A stretch of DNA of 7,090 nt, from assembly GCA_017629325.1 (NCBI GenBank), contig JAGBXL010000131.1, positions 1 to 7,090 on the forward strand, in the 5' to 3' direction. The stretch comes from Clostridia bacterium (lineage in GTDB: Bacteria; Bacillota; Clostridia; UMGS1810). The notes under the pieces are model-generated. The model was not told where the DNA came from, ran no database searches, and saw nothing but the letters and a program-made list of their open reading frames with translations. Every line of letters starts with the position of its first letter. Position 1 is the stretch's first letter. The position numbers and the translations under genes were made by a program. Below, in pieces: positions 1 through 5,337 of the stretch.

Positions 1-2
1 CA

Positions 3-356
3 AAGGGTATGGGGGCTTTGGGGCTTCCAGGTGATTATTCATCTCAATCACGCTTTGTAAGGGCAGCATTTGTTAATTTAAATATTTCACATAGTGATGA
101 TGACTATAACATAATAAATGATTTTTTTCATATTTTAAATTCTGTTTATCAGCATAAGGGCTGTGTTAAAACAGATTTAGGTGAAGAACATACTCTGTAT
201 TCCTCCTGCTGCGATTTAAATAGCGGAATTTATTATTACAAATGCTACAACATCAACAATATAAATGCAGTAGATATGTATAAAGAAAACTTAAATTCTT
301 CAAAACTTATAGTATATGAATTGGAAAATAAACCAACACTAAACATTCAAAATTAA
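3..356 (+). CDS. cbh: Choloylglycine hydrolase family protein (bile salt hydrolase / penicillin V acylase type), C-terminal part, cut by window edge
   Basis: This is the last ~117 codons of an Ntn-type linear amide C-N hydrolase. The frame is open to the left edge, and the ATG at 9 is internal (KGMGALGLPGDYSS reads as mid-protein), so the true start lies outside the window. Family signatures seen are GLPGDYSSQSRFVRAAF, which carries the conserved Arg that in bile salt hydrolases lies near the active site; FFHILNSVYQHKG; and YSSCCDLNSGIYYYKCY. The YSSCC-GIYYY pattern is closer to bile salt hydrolases than to penicillin V acylases as I remember them, but substrate cannot be settled from this fragment. 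The catalytic Cys2 and most active-site residues are outside the window. In known members the enzyme hydrolyses the amide bond of glycine- or taurine-conjugated bile acids in the cytoplasm. It ends with TAA at 354-356 directly before a hairpin terminator and converges on sodC. Confidence 0.9.
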   Translation, partial: KGMGALGLPGDYSSQSRFVRAAFVNLNISHSDDDYNIINDFFHILNSVYQHKGCVKTDLGEEHTLYSSCCDLNSGIYYYKCYNINNINAVDMYKENLNSSKLIVYELENKPTLNIQN

Positions 357-357
357 A

Positions 358-403
358 ACATAAGCTGCAATTCTATTTAGGGAATTGCAGCTTGTGTTTT
401 TTT
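358..403 (+). terminator. Rho-independent terminator, probably bidirectional
   Basis: A 16-bp stem (left arm 358-373, right arm 382-397, one G-U pair, core AAGCTGCAATTC) encloses an 8-nt loop. It is followed on the + strand by seven T's (397-403). It begins one base after the stop of the hydrolase gene. Read on the minus strand, the same stem is followed by TGTTTTAATTTT, so it can also stop transcription coming from sodC. Confidence 0.93.
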
Positions 404-423
404 ATGTTATAATTGACACACGC

Positions 424-453
424 TGTATATTAAGCCAAAACGCTTAATATACA
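424..453 (-). repeat. 12-bp inverted repeat spanning the sodC stop codon
   Basis: TGTATATTAAGC (424-435) is the exact reverse complement of 442-453, with a 6-base loop CAAAAC. The sodC stop codon (444-446 on the minus strand) lies in one arm. No U-tract follows on either strand, so it is not a standard terminator. It could be an RNA 3'-end hairpin protecting the sodC message or part of a two-hairpin terminator region with 358-403. Confidence 0.7.
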
Positions 454-926
454 TATGAAATTACACCGCAAGCTATTTTTATACTGGAATTACCAGAGGG
501 TTGAGTTGTAAAGTCATCGGGTGCGGAGTGGATTATAATGGTTTTTCCTATTATTTCCTCAGCGGTAAATCGGTTTGTTAAAAATGCGGAAAAACCAAGC
601 CCGTTTGCACCAAATATAGGTGGCAGGTCGCCTGCATGATAGGGGTGATTGCAATTATTGGGATTATAGTGTGTCATGGCATCAGCGAACGGATCGGTGC
701 TGTTGCCTGTGCAACTATCTCCACTGTGGATATGAACTGCAAATATAGGTTTTTCACAAATACTATCTGATACAGGCAATCCCTTTAGTTGAATGCAAAC
801 CAGTACACCTGCCTGTACTTTATAAAAGTATGCAGTACCATTTATATATGGATATTCATTACTCCCATTTATTTTTGCAAACGCATAAGGCCTTTTTTTA
901 ATATTCAGTATAGAATTGTTAAACAT
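444..926 (-). CDS. sodC: Cu/Zn superoxide dismutase family protein, no signal peptide
   Basis: A 160-residue SodC-type protein that would dismutate superoxide to peroxide and oxygen. All metal ligands are present: His65 and His67 (HIH), bridging His86 (HYNP), His94, His97 and Asp100 (HPYHAGD), and His133 (IIHSAPDD). The disulphide pair is Cys72 and Cys153 (IACGVI), followed by the family signature QPSGNSSIKIACGVI. The usual active-site Arg before the ACG motif is Lys150 here. The zinc loop is short, with only three residues from His94 to His97. The N-terminus (MFNNSILNIKKRPYAF) has no signal peptide or lipobox, unlike most bacterial SodCs, which are exported; the protein is probably cytosolic. 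The start is chosen at 926 because AGGTGAT (931-937) sits four bases upstream. A GTG at 935 would add three residues and has AAAGG further upstream. The gene is monocistronic and convergent with the hydrolase. Confidence 0.9.
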   Translation of the reverse strand: MFNNSILNIKKRPYAFAKINGSNEYPYINGTAYFYKVQAGVLVCIQLKGLPVSDSICEKPIFAVHIHSGDSCTGNSTDPFADAMTHYNPNNCNHPYHAGDLPPIFGANGLGFSAFLTNRFTAEEIIGKTIIIHSAPDDFTTQPSGNSSIKIACGVISYVY

Positions 927-955
927 ATAAATCACCTGTAAAATCCTTTTTGTAT

Positions 956-961
956 ATAATA
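956..961 (-). promoter_or_regulatory. Possible -10 element of the sodC promoter
   Basis: On the minus strand TATTAT lies 30 bases upstream of the chosen sodC ATG. No good -35 is seen at 16-18 bp, so this is only a candidate, supported by position in the ~105-bp divergent gap between sodC and the alkD-like gene. Confidence 0.35.
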
Positions 962-964
962 TGC

Positions 965-993
965 TTGATATTACACAGTTGTGATTTTATGGA
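965..993 (+). promoter_or_regulatory. Possible promoter of the alkD-phosphatase-methyltransferase cluster
   Basis: TTGATA (965-970) is separated by 17 bases from TATGGA (988-993). The -35 is good and the -10 poor. It is the best sigma-A-like pair in the gap before the rightward gene cluster. Confidence 0.3.
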
Positions 994-1031
994 TATGACT
1001 TAACATCAGTTTAAACACAAATATGTAGAAA

Positions 1032-1721
1032 ATGAAAAAGGTGATTGTCATAAAAGAAATAATACAAAAGACACTTATTTCTATGGGTGAGGAAGATTAT
1101 AAAGAATTTAGTTCTAATCTTATGCCAACAGTTGAAAAAGATAGGGTAATAGGAATACGGATTCCTGTTCTCAGAAAGTATGCAAAGGAATTGGAAAATT
1201 ATGATGAGTTTTTAACAAATCTTCCTCATAAATATTTCGAAGAAAATAATCTTCATGCATTTTTAATTGAAAGAGAGATAGATTTTGGCAACTGCATAGA
1301 AAAAATTGAGAATTTTTTGCCCTTTGTTGATAACTGGGCAACTTGCGACAGTATGAAGCCAAAAGTTTTAAAAAAAGAACCCGAAAAACTTCTGAAATAT
1401 ATCAAAAAATGGCTAAAATCAAAAGATGTTTATGCAGTTAGATATGCAATAAATTTACTGATGAGTTTTTATCTTGATGAAAATTTTAATAAAGATTATC
1501 TTTTAATTGTTGCAAATGTCAAGTCTGATGAATATTACATAAATATGATGCGGGCATGGTTTTTTTCAACCGCACTTGCAAAACGCTATAAAGAAACCCT
1601 ACATTATATAGAAAACAGCGTGCTTGATATATGGACACATAATAAAACAATACAAAAGGCAATTGAAAGCCGTAGGATATCAAAGGAGCAAAAGCAGTAT
1701 TTAAAAACTTTAAAAAGATAA
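1032..1721 (+). CDS. alkD: AlkD-type DNA alkylation repair protein (HEAT-like DNA glycosylase)
   Basis: A 229-residue member of the DNA alkylation repair family (alpha-helical HEAT-like repeats), which excises alkylated, typically positively charged N3-/N7-alkyl purines. Residues matching those known for Bacillus cereus AlkD (Trp109, Asp113, Arg148, Trp187) are Trp102 and Asp106 in VDNWATCDS, Arg137 in YAVRYAINLL and Trp176 in MMRAWFF. The 4- and 39-residue spacings of the first and last pairs are the same. Other family marks are EFSSNLMPTV, GIRIPVLRKYAKEL, and the C-terminal NKTIQKAIESRRI. Length is normal. The ATG at 1032 has only a weak ribosome site upstream. A strong AGGTGAT lies inside the frame at 1039-1045, four bases before an ATA codon at 1050, where I expect homologues to begin, so the real start is uncertain. 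It is the first gene of a likely three-gene operon. Confidence 0.9.
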   Translation: MKKVIVIKEIIQKTLISMGEEDYKEFSSNLMPTVEKDRVIGIRIPVLRKYAKELENYDEFLTNLPHKYFEENNLHAFLIEREIDFGNCIEKIENFLPFVDNWATCDSMKPKVLKKEPEKLLKYIKKWLKSKDVYAVRYAINLLMSFYLDENFNKDYLLIVANVKSDEYYINMMRAWFFSTALAKRYKETLHYIENSVLDIWTHNKTIQKAIESRRISKEQKQYLKTLKR

Positions 1722-1756
1722 ATTAAAACTCTTTTGTCTTAATTTAATGCCAATAG

Positions 1757-1764
1757 AAAAAGGA
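1757..1764 (+). promoter_or_regulatory. Ribosome binding site fixing the phosphatase start at 1774
   Basis: AAAAGGAG ends nine bases before the ATG at 1774, ideal spacing. The earlier in-frame ATG at 1747 lies upstream of this site and has no Shine-Dalgarno of its own, so it is rejected as start. Confidence 0.85.
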
Positions 1765-1773
1765 GATTATAAA

Positions 1774-2340
1774 ATGAAAGTCTTTGTTATAAGACACGGC
1801 GAAAGCGAAAATAACTTAAATAAACTCTGGACAGGCTGGCAAGATGCTGAGCTAACTGCTAAAGGCATAGAAGATGCAAAAAAGGCAGGGGAGTATCTAC
1901 GTGGTATTTCATTTGACAAAATATATTCAAGCGACCTTAAAAGAGCACAGGACACCGCCAAAAATGCGATACCCAATTGCATTTACGAAACAAATATGAG
2001 TTTAAGAGAAGTAAACATAGGCTCAATTGCAGGAACACCTCTTGCATCTATACCTATGGAGCAAAAAGATAATATATCTCTTGTTGGCTATACAGAATTT
2101 GGCGGAGAATCAAAGGGAGAATTTGAAAAAAGGGTATCTGACTTCATGAAAGAACTTGAAAAATCAGATTATGAAAATATTGCTGTTTTCTCACACGCCG
2201 GTTGGCTTCGTAAGTTTTTAAATCTAGTGCTTCAAACTTATATTCCCGCAAAGCATCTTTGCTGCAATAACTGTGTTATAGGTGTTTTTGAATATATCGG
2301 CGGAAAATGGAAGCTTCATAGCTGGATAAATATGCTGTGA
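1774..2340 (+). CDS. Histidine phosphatase superfamily protein (phosphoglycerate-mutase-like)
   Basis: A 188-residue single-domain protein that opens directly with the core strand and catalytic motif MKVFVIRHGESENN. His8 of RHGE would carry the phosphohistidine intermediate. The rest of the active-site set is visible: Arg7, Arg57 (SSDLKRAQDTA), the proton donor candidate Glu79 (LREVNIGSIAG) and the second histidine, His141, in VFSHAGWLR. Length is that of small cofactor-dependent-PGM-like phosphatases (GpmB/CobC/PhoE class) and shorter than true glycolytic GpmA, which has about 230-250 residues. A broad or metabolite phosphatase is therefore likelier than glycolytic mutase; the substrate cannot be inferred. 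The start at 1774 is set by AAAAGGAG. It follows the alkD-like gene by 52 bases with no real terminator between, and precedes the methyltransferase by 38 bases. Confidence 0.9.
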   Translation: MKVFVIRHGESENNLNKLWTGWQDAELTAKGIEDAKKAGEYLRGISFDKIYSSDLKRAQDTAKNAIPNCIYETNMSLREVNIGSIAGTPLASIPMEQKDNISLVGYTEFGGESKGEFEKRVSDFMKELEKSDYENIAVFSHAGWLRKFLNLVLQTYIPAKHLCCNNCVIGVFEYIGGKWKLHSWINML

Positions 2341-2378
2341 TACATATATTAACCTTATAGATACCAGAGGAATGTAAA

Positions 2379-3134
2379 ATGGATATTATACAAAATTTTT
2401 ACAATAATTTAGCATCAGAATATGATAAGCTCTTTGAAAACTGGCAAACCACAACAAAAGAGCAGGCAGTAATATTAAATAAAATCTTTTGCGATAATGG
2501 ATTTGAAAAAGAGGCAAAACTCTTGGATTGTGCCTGCGGCATAGGAACCCAGGCAATAGGGCTTGCCTTGGCGGGATATAGCGTAACCGCATCTGATATC
2601 AGCACAGCAGAACTTTTGGAAGCGAAAAGGAGAGCCGAAGAAAATAAAACCCAAATTCATTTTGAAAAAGCAGACTTCCGCACTCTTGAGAGCACATTTT
2701 CTCAAAGGTTTGACATTATAATTGCAATGGATAACGCTCTGCCACACATGCTAATAAAAGAAGATCTGGAAAAGGCAATAAAAAGCATAACAAACTGTCT
2801 TGCTCCAGGCGGCATGTTTGTTGCCAGTATAAGAGACTACGACCGAGTTTTAAATGAAAAACCCCCGTATTCTCCTCCGTATATACATAAAATGCAAAAC
2901 GGGCAGAGAGTTTGTTTCCAAACATGGAACTGGGAGGGTGATATTTATAATCTCACCCAGTATATTATAGATGATGATAAAGAATTATCTGTAAAAAAAT
3001 TTGAATGTAAATACAGAGCCGTTCGTAGAGAAGAAATCACCAATATACTTGTTTCCTGCGGCTGCACCAATGTGGAATGGAAATTTACTGAAGAAACAGA
3101 CTTTTATCAGCCCATTGTAATAGCAAAAAAATAA
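2379..3134 (+). CDS. Class I SAM-dependent methyltransferase
   Basis: A 251-residue Rossmann-fold methyltransferase. Motif I is LLDCACGIGTQAIGLA (48-63). The acidic residue expected to bind the SAM ribose is Asp73 in VTASDIS. Motif II region is KADFRTL (97-103). Motif IV is FDIIIAMDNALPHML (111-125), and LAPGGMFVASIRDYD (141-155) is the post-motif strand. The NFYNNLASEYDKLF start (6-19) is a common N-terminal helix in small-molecule methyltransferases. The ACGIGTQ and DNALPH motifs and the overall plan recall glycine/sarcosine-type N-methyltransferases, but the substrate is not shown by the sequence. AGAGGAA (2366-2372) gives a good ribosome site. It is the last gene of the probable operon with alkD and the phosphatase; no clear terminator follows before the next promoter. 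Confidence 0.88.
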   Translation: MDIIQNFYNNLASEYDKLFENWQTTTKEQAVILNKIFCDNGFEKEAKLLDCACGIGTQAIGLALAGYSVTASDISTAELLEAKRRAEENKTQIHFEKADFRTLESTFSQRFDIIIAMDNALPHMLIKEDLEKAIKSITNCLAPGGMFVASIRDYDRVLNEKPPYSPPYIHKMQNGQRVCFQTWNWEGDIYNLTQYIIDDDKELSVKKFECKYRAVRREEITNILVSCGCTNVEWKFTEETDFYQPIVIAKK

Positions 3135-3172
3135 TTCACAAAAATGTTTTCAATTTTCACACATTCTTCACA
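3135..3172 (+). promoter_or_regulatory. TTCACA direct repeats upstream of the repeat-protein promoter, Pho-box-like
   Basis: TTCACA occurs at 3135-3140, 3156-3161 and 3167-3172, starts spaced 21 and 11 bases (two turns and one turn of DNA). The last two are separated by exactly five bases. Relative to a start site near 3194 they lie at about -59, -38 and -27. This matches the known B. subtilis PhoP box layout (TT(A/C/T)ACA-like repeats with about 5-bp spacers). The fourth expected copy near 3146 is degenerate. The assignment to PhoP is inference. Confidence 0.4.
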
Positions 3173-3178
3173 AACAGA

Positions 3179-3187
3179 TGTTATAAT
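3179..3187 (+). promoter_or_regulatory. Extended -10 promoter of the repeat-protein gene
   Basis: TGT followed by a perfect TATAAT (3182-3187), an extended -10 for the housekeeping sigma factor. No good -35 exists at 16-18 bp, which fits a promoter that depends on an activator bound to the upstream repeats. The start would be near 3194, giving a leader of about 50 bases; a 10-bp palindrome ATGATATCAT lies in the leader at 3202-3211. Confidence 0.7.
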
Positions 3188-3244
3188 GACAAAAAATACC
3201 AATGATATCATACCAAAAATTTGTTAAAGTAAAGGAGAATTAAA

Positions 3245-3985
3245 ATGAAAAGATTTTTAAGCCTTATTCTTACAGTAACAGTTTTGGCATCTATGTTCTC
3301 TGTTGGCATATCTGTTTTTGCAGATAAAACAAAAGCTCCAAAACACAAAAGCTTTTGCTTATGCAAAAACAGCGATGGTAGCTGTGATAGTGCTGGCATG
3401 CATTTTGGCAGATTCAAAGTAGGAAGCGACGGCAACAGATTTGCATGGGGCAGAAACAGAGGTAACCGTCCCAATAAATTTAATGTGTCAAGCGATGGTG
3501 CGTGGAAGAAAGAATTTAAAGCATCAAGTGATGGCAACAGATTTACATGGGGAAGAAACAAGCATAACCGCCCCAATAAATTTAATGTGTCAAGTGATGG
3601 TGCATGGAAGAAAGAATTTAAAGCATCAAGCGACGGCAACAGATTTGCGTGGGGCAGAAATAAGCATAACCGCCCCAATAAATTTAACGTGTCAAGCGAT
3701 GGTGCGTGGAAGAAAGAATTTAAAGTATCAAGTGATGGCAACAGATTTGCATGGGGCAGAAATAAGCATAGCCGCCCCAATAAATTTAACGTGTCAAGCG
3801 ATGGTTCATGGAAGAAAGAAATTAAAGCATCTAGCGATGGAAATAAATTCCCGCAAAGAAAAGCAAGGGGACACAAATTTCCTGCTAAAAAACATAGCCC
3901 AAATAAAAATATGTTTTTTCCATGGAATAAAAGCAATATGAACTTTTTTGAAAAAGGTAAAAATTTTAAACCCTTTAAGAACTAA
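3245..3985 (+). CDS. Secreted basic tandem-repeat protein, unknown function
   Basis: A 246-residue protein I do not recognise. Residues 1-26 form a signal peptide: MKR, a hydrophobic core, then probable cleavage after VFA. Mature protein begins DKTKAPKHKS. A short segment with three cysteines (38, 40, 47) follows, then four 34-residue repeats (57-90, 91-124, 125-158, 159-192) and a degenerate fifth start (193-202). Each unit carries two SDG motifs: FKASSDGNRFAWGRN at the front and KFNVSSDGAWKKE at the back, with NRPN between. SDG occurs ten times in all. Each unit has about eight Lys/Arg against three Asp/Glu, so the mature protein is very basic. The tail (203-246) is Lys/Phe-rich. No sorting motif, lipobox or transmembrane anchor is seen. 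AAAGGAG at 3231-3237 is an excellent ribosome site. A secreted wall-, polymer- or nucleic-acid-binding protein is possible; that is inference from charge and repeats only. Confidence 0.85.
   Translation: MKRFLSLILTVTVLASMFSVGISVFADKTKAPKHKSFCLCKNSDGSCDSAGMHFGRFKVGSDGNRFAWGRNRGNRPNKFNVSSDGAWKKEFKASSDGNRFTWGRNKHNRPNKFNVSSDGAWKKEFKASSDGNRFAWGRNKHNRPNKFNVSSDGAWKKEFKVSSDGNRFAWGRNKHSRPNKFNVSSDGSWKKEIKASSDGNKFPQRKARGHKFPAKKHSPNKNMFFPWNKSNMNFFEKGKNFKPFKN
3413..3820 (+). repeat. Four tandem 102-bp coding repeats
   Basis: Units are 3413-3514, 3515-3616, 3617-3718 and 3719-3820, and a partial fifth runs on from 3821 to about 3850. All are in frame. Units two and three differ at nine bases in eight codons, seven of them silent (for example AGT/AGC, GAT/GAC, GGA/GGC), with one amino-acid change (Thr/Ala). 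The period is a multiple of three, which also keeps long false frames open on both strands. Confidence 0.95.
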
Positions 3986-3996
3986 CACGAATTAAA

Positions 3997-4266
3997 ATGA
4001 AAAATATAGTTACAGTTTTTCTAATATGGAATATATTTGTTTTTGCACTATTTGGTTTTGATAAATACCGTGCCAAAAAGCAAAAACGCAGAGTTAGCGA
4101 AAAAAATCTTATTTTAGCATCACTTTTTCAGGGGGCAACAGGTGGGATTTTTGCTATGGTTATTTTTAATCATAAAACCGCCAAACCAAAATTTCGCATT
4201 TTAATTCCTGTTTTTGTGATTGAAAACACTATAATATTTTATTATTTATATAATTATCTAAACTAA
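3997..4266 (+). CDS. DUF1294 family small membrane protein
   Basis: An 89-residue protein with the DUF1294 pattern: FGFDKYRAKKQKRRVSEKNL (19-38), then a glycine-rich membrane segment FQGATGGIFAMVIF (46-59), then NHKTAKPKFRI (60-70). Three membrane segments are visible, at about 4-20, 39-59 and 69-87, with basic loops. The function of the family is not established. The gene starts only 11 bases after the stop of the repeat protein and has no clear Shine-Dalgarno (ACGAATTAAA precedes the ATG), so it is probably expressed by read-through and translational coupling from the upstream gene. Its stop codon touches a 44-bp palindrome that ends the transcript. Confidence 0.88.
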   Translation: MKNIVTVFLIWNIFVFALFGFDKYRAKKQKRRVSEKNLILASLFQGATGGIFAMVIFNHKTAKPKFRILIPVFVIENTIIFYYLYNYLN

Positions 4267-4309
4267 AAAATAATGTAAAAAATCACTAGTGATTTTTTAC
4301 ATTATTTTT
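4266..4309. terminator. Bidirectional terminator: perfect 44-bp palindrome
   Basis: The sequence is perfectly symmetric about 4287/4288, with AAAATAATG at the outside and TCACTAGTGA at the centre. A-runs on one side become T-runs on the other, so it gives a stem followed by U-rich RNA in both directions. It contains the last base of the DUF1294 stop, and the AraC gene's TAG stop (4286-4288) lies at its centre. Confidence 0.9.
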
Positions 4310-5188
4310 GTTTATAATTTTTTCTTCTTTTAAAAGCTGCTTTTTATATTCTGTCGGTGTCATATTCATGTGCTTTTTATAGAGCCTGAAAAAGTTGGAA
4401 TAGTTTTTAAAACCAACCTCATAGCAGGTTTCCTCAATAGAACTGTTGTTTTTAATTAAATAGTTAAAAAGCTGAATCCTTCTTATGATAACATAATTCC
4501 ATATTGAAATACCAACCTGCTCTTTAAAAAGGTGGGAAAGGTGCGATTTTCCAACATTAAATGAATCAGCTATTTCCCCAATATCAATATCCTCTTTAAT
4601 GTGAACTTTAATATATTTTATAATATCATTAATAAGCTTATTCTCGTGGGCGGTTCCGCCTTCTTCATTGCAAAGCGGAATAATTTTGCGGCTTAAATTT
4701 ATTAAAAACTCAACTATTTTGCATATACACAAAACAGTGTTTGCCTTGTCGGAACTTTTTGCAAGTTCAAGAATGTTTAAAAGCTCGTTTCCAATGTTTT
4801 GACTATCCACGATTTTTGCAGGAATTTTGTTTCCAATTGCTTTTTTTCTTTTAAAAAAGCCTTCAAAAATACCTGTGTTTTCAATTGGAAAGTTTTTTAA
4901 TATACTCTCTTTTGGAGCCATAATAATTCTTTCATGGAATTTGGCATCATCAACATTAAGCTGAAAAAGTTCATTCGGGTTAACAAGAACCATATCGCCT
5001 TCGTCAATGTCATATTGCTTTCCCTCAATTTTAATATTGCCCGTGCCATGAATAAAATATATTATCAGAATATTGTGTTCATAGTGCATATACCGTGCAG
5101 TTGATTTGCCACCGTGAGAGGCTCTTAAATGATATAAATAATAACCGCAGTTAGTGTCATAATAGGTTTCGTTATATTCTTTATCCAT
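4286..5188 (-). CDS. AraC-family transcriptional regulator with cupin-type sensor domain
   Basis: A 300-residue regulator of usual AraC length. The N-terminal half is a cupin/AraC-binding domain: RYMHYEHNILIIYFIHGTG (32-50) and the IDEGDMVLVNPNELFQL (61-77) loop typical of small-molecule sensors. The C-terminal domain (184-284) holds two helix-turn-helix motifs: IDIGEIADSFNVGKSHLSHL (201-220) and SIEETCYEVGFKNYSNFFRL (250-269), with the signature MNMTPTEYKKQ at the end. The effector and target genes are not shown; such regulators often act on carbohydrate uptake genes, but no such genes lie in the window. The start at 5188 is supported by AAGGAGGGG a few bases upstream. It is divergent from the dihydrouridine synthase gene (149-bp gap) and convergent with DUF1294; neither is an obvious target, so it may act elsewhere or on itself. 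Confidence 0.93.
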   Translation of the reverse strand: MDKEYNETYYDTNCGYYLYHLRASHGGKSTARYMHYEHNILIIYFIHGTGNIKIEGKQYDIDEGDMVLVNPNELFQLNVDDAKFHERIIMAPKESILKNFPIENTGIFEGFFKRKKAIGNKIPAKIVDSQNIGNELLNILELAKSSDKANTVLCICKIVEFLINLSRKIIPLCNEEGGTAHENKLINDIIKYIKVHIKEDIDIGEIADSFNVGKSHLSHLFKEQVGISIWNYVIIRRIQLFNYLIKNNSSIEETCYEVGFKNYSNFFRLYKKHMNMTPTEYKKQLLKEEKIINKNNVKNH

Positions 5189-5216
5189 AATGCCCCTCCT
5201 TACTTTATTTTGATAT

Positions 5217-5245
5217 ATTATACATAATTTAAGTCAGCCTGTTAA
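5217..5245 (-). promoter_or_regulatory. Promoter of the AraC-family regulator
   Basis: On the minus strand TTAACA (5240-5245) and TATAAT (5217-5222) are separated by 17 bases, a near-consensus housekeeping promoter. Transcription would start near 5210, giving a short leader with the ribosome site. Confidence 0.75.
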
Positions 5246-5275
5246 GTATATAGACTATTTGTATCGCAATTCTTG

Positions 5276-5304
5276 TTGATTATGCATTTTTTTTATGATA
5301 AAAT
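5276..5304 (+). promoter_or_regulatory. Promoter of the dihydrouridine synthase gene
   Basis: TTGATT (5276-5281), a 17-base spacer rich in T, then TAAAAT (5299-5304) preceded by TGA, i.e. an extended -10. The start would be near 5311. GGAGGA (5325-5330) follows in the leader. Confidence 0.7.
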
Positions 5305-5337
5305 AAAATCAGCATCATACCACTGGAGGAAATCTTA

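Noticed and set aside
413..418. Perfect TTGACA -35-like sequence on the + strand
   Set aside because: No -10 at 16-18 bases (CAAAAC there) and no rightward gene follows; likely chance.
1719..1746. Inverted repeat TAAATTAA / TTAATTTA after the alkD-like gene
   Set aside because: Only A-T pairs with a 12-base loop and no U-tract after it; too weak to be a terminator, so the operon call stands.
1747..1773. Upstream ATG giving the phosphatase nine extra residues
   Set aside because: It lies before the strong ribosome site, and family proteins begin directly with the strand leading to RHGE.
3413..3850. Regular repeats considered as a CRISPR array
   Set aside because: The repeats are contiguous 102-bp coding units with no unique spacers, and no cas genes are near.
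3208..3936. Long open frame on the minus strand (242 codons) with repeats of its own
   Set aside because: It mirrors the 102-bp repeats. The period is divisible by three, so the antisense frame stays open; it lacks a ribosome site and the + strand gene has a signal peptide and an ideal ribosome site.
3441..3941. 166-codon open frame in the +1-shifted frame of the repeat gene
   Set aside because: Also kept open by the repeats; no ribosome site, starts inside the real gene, low-complexity translation without family features.
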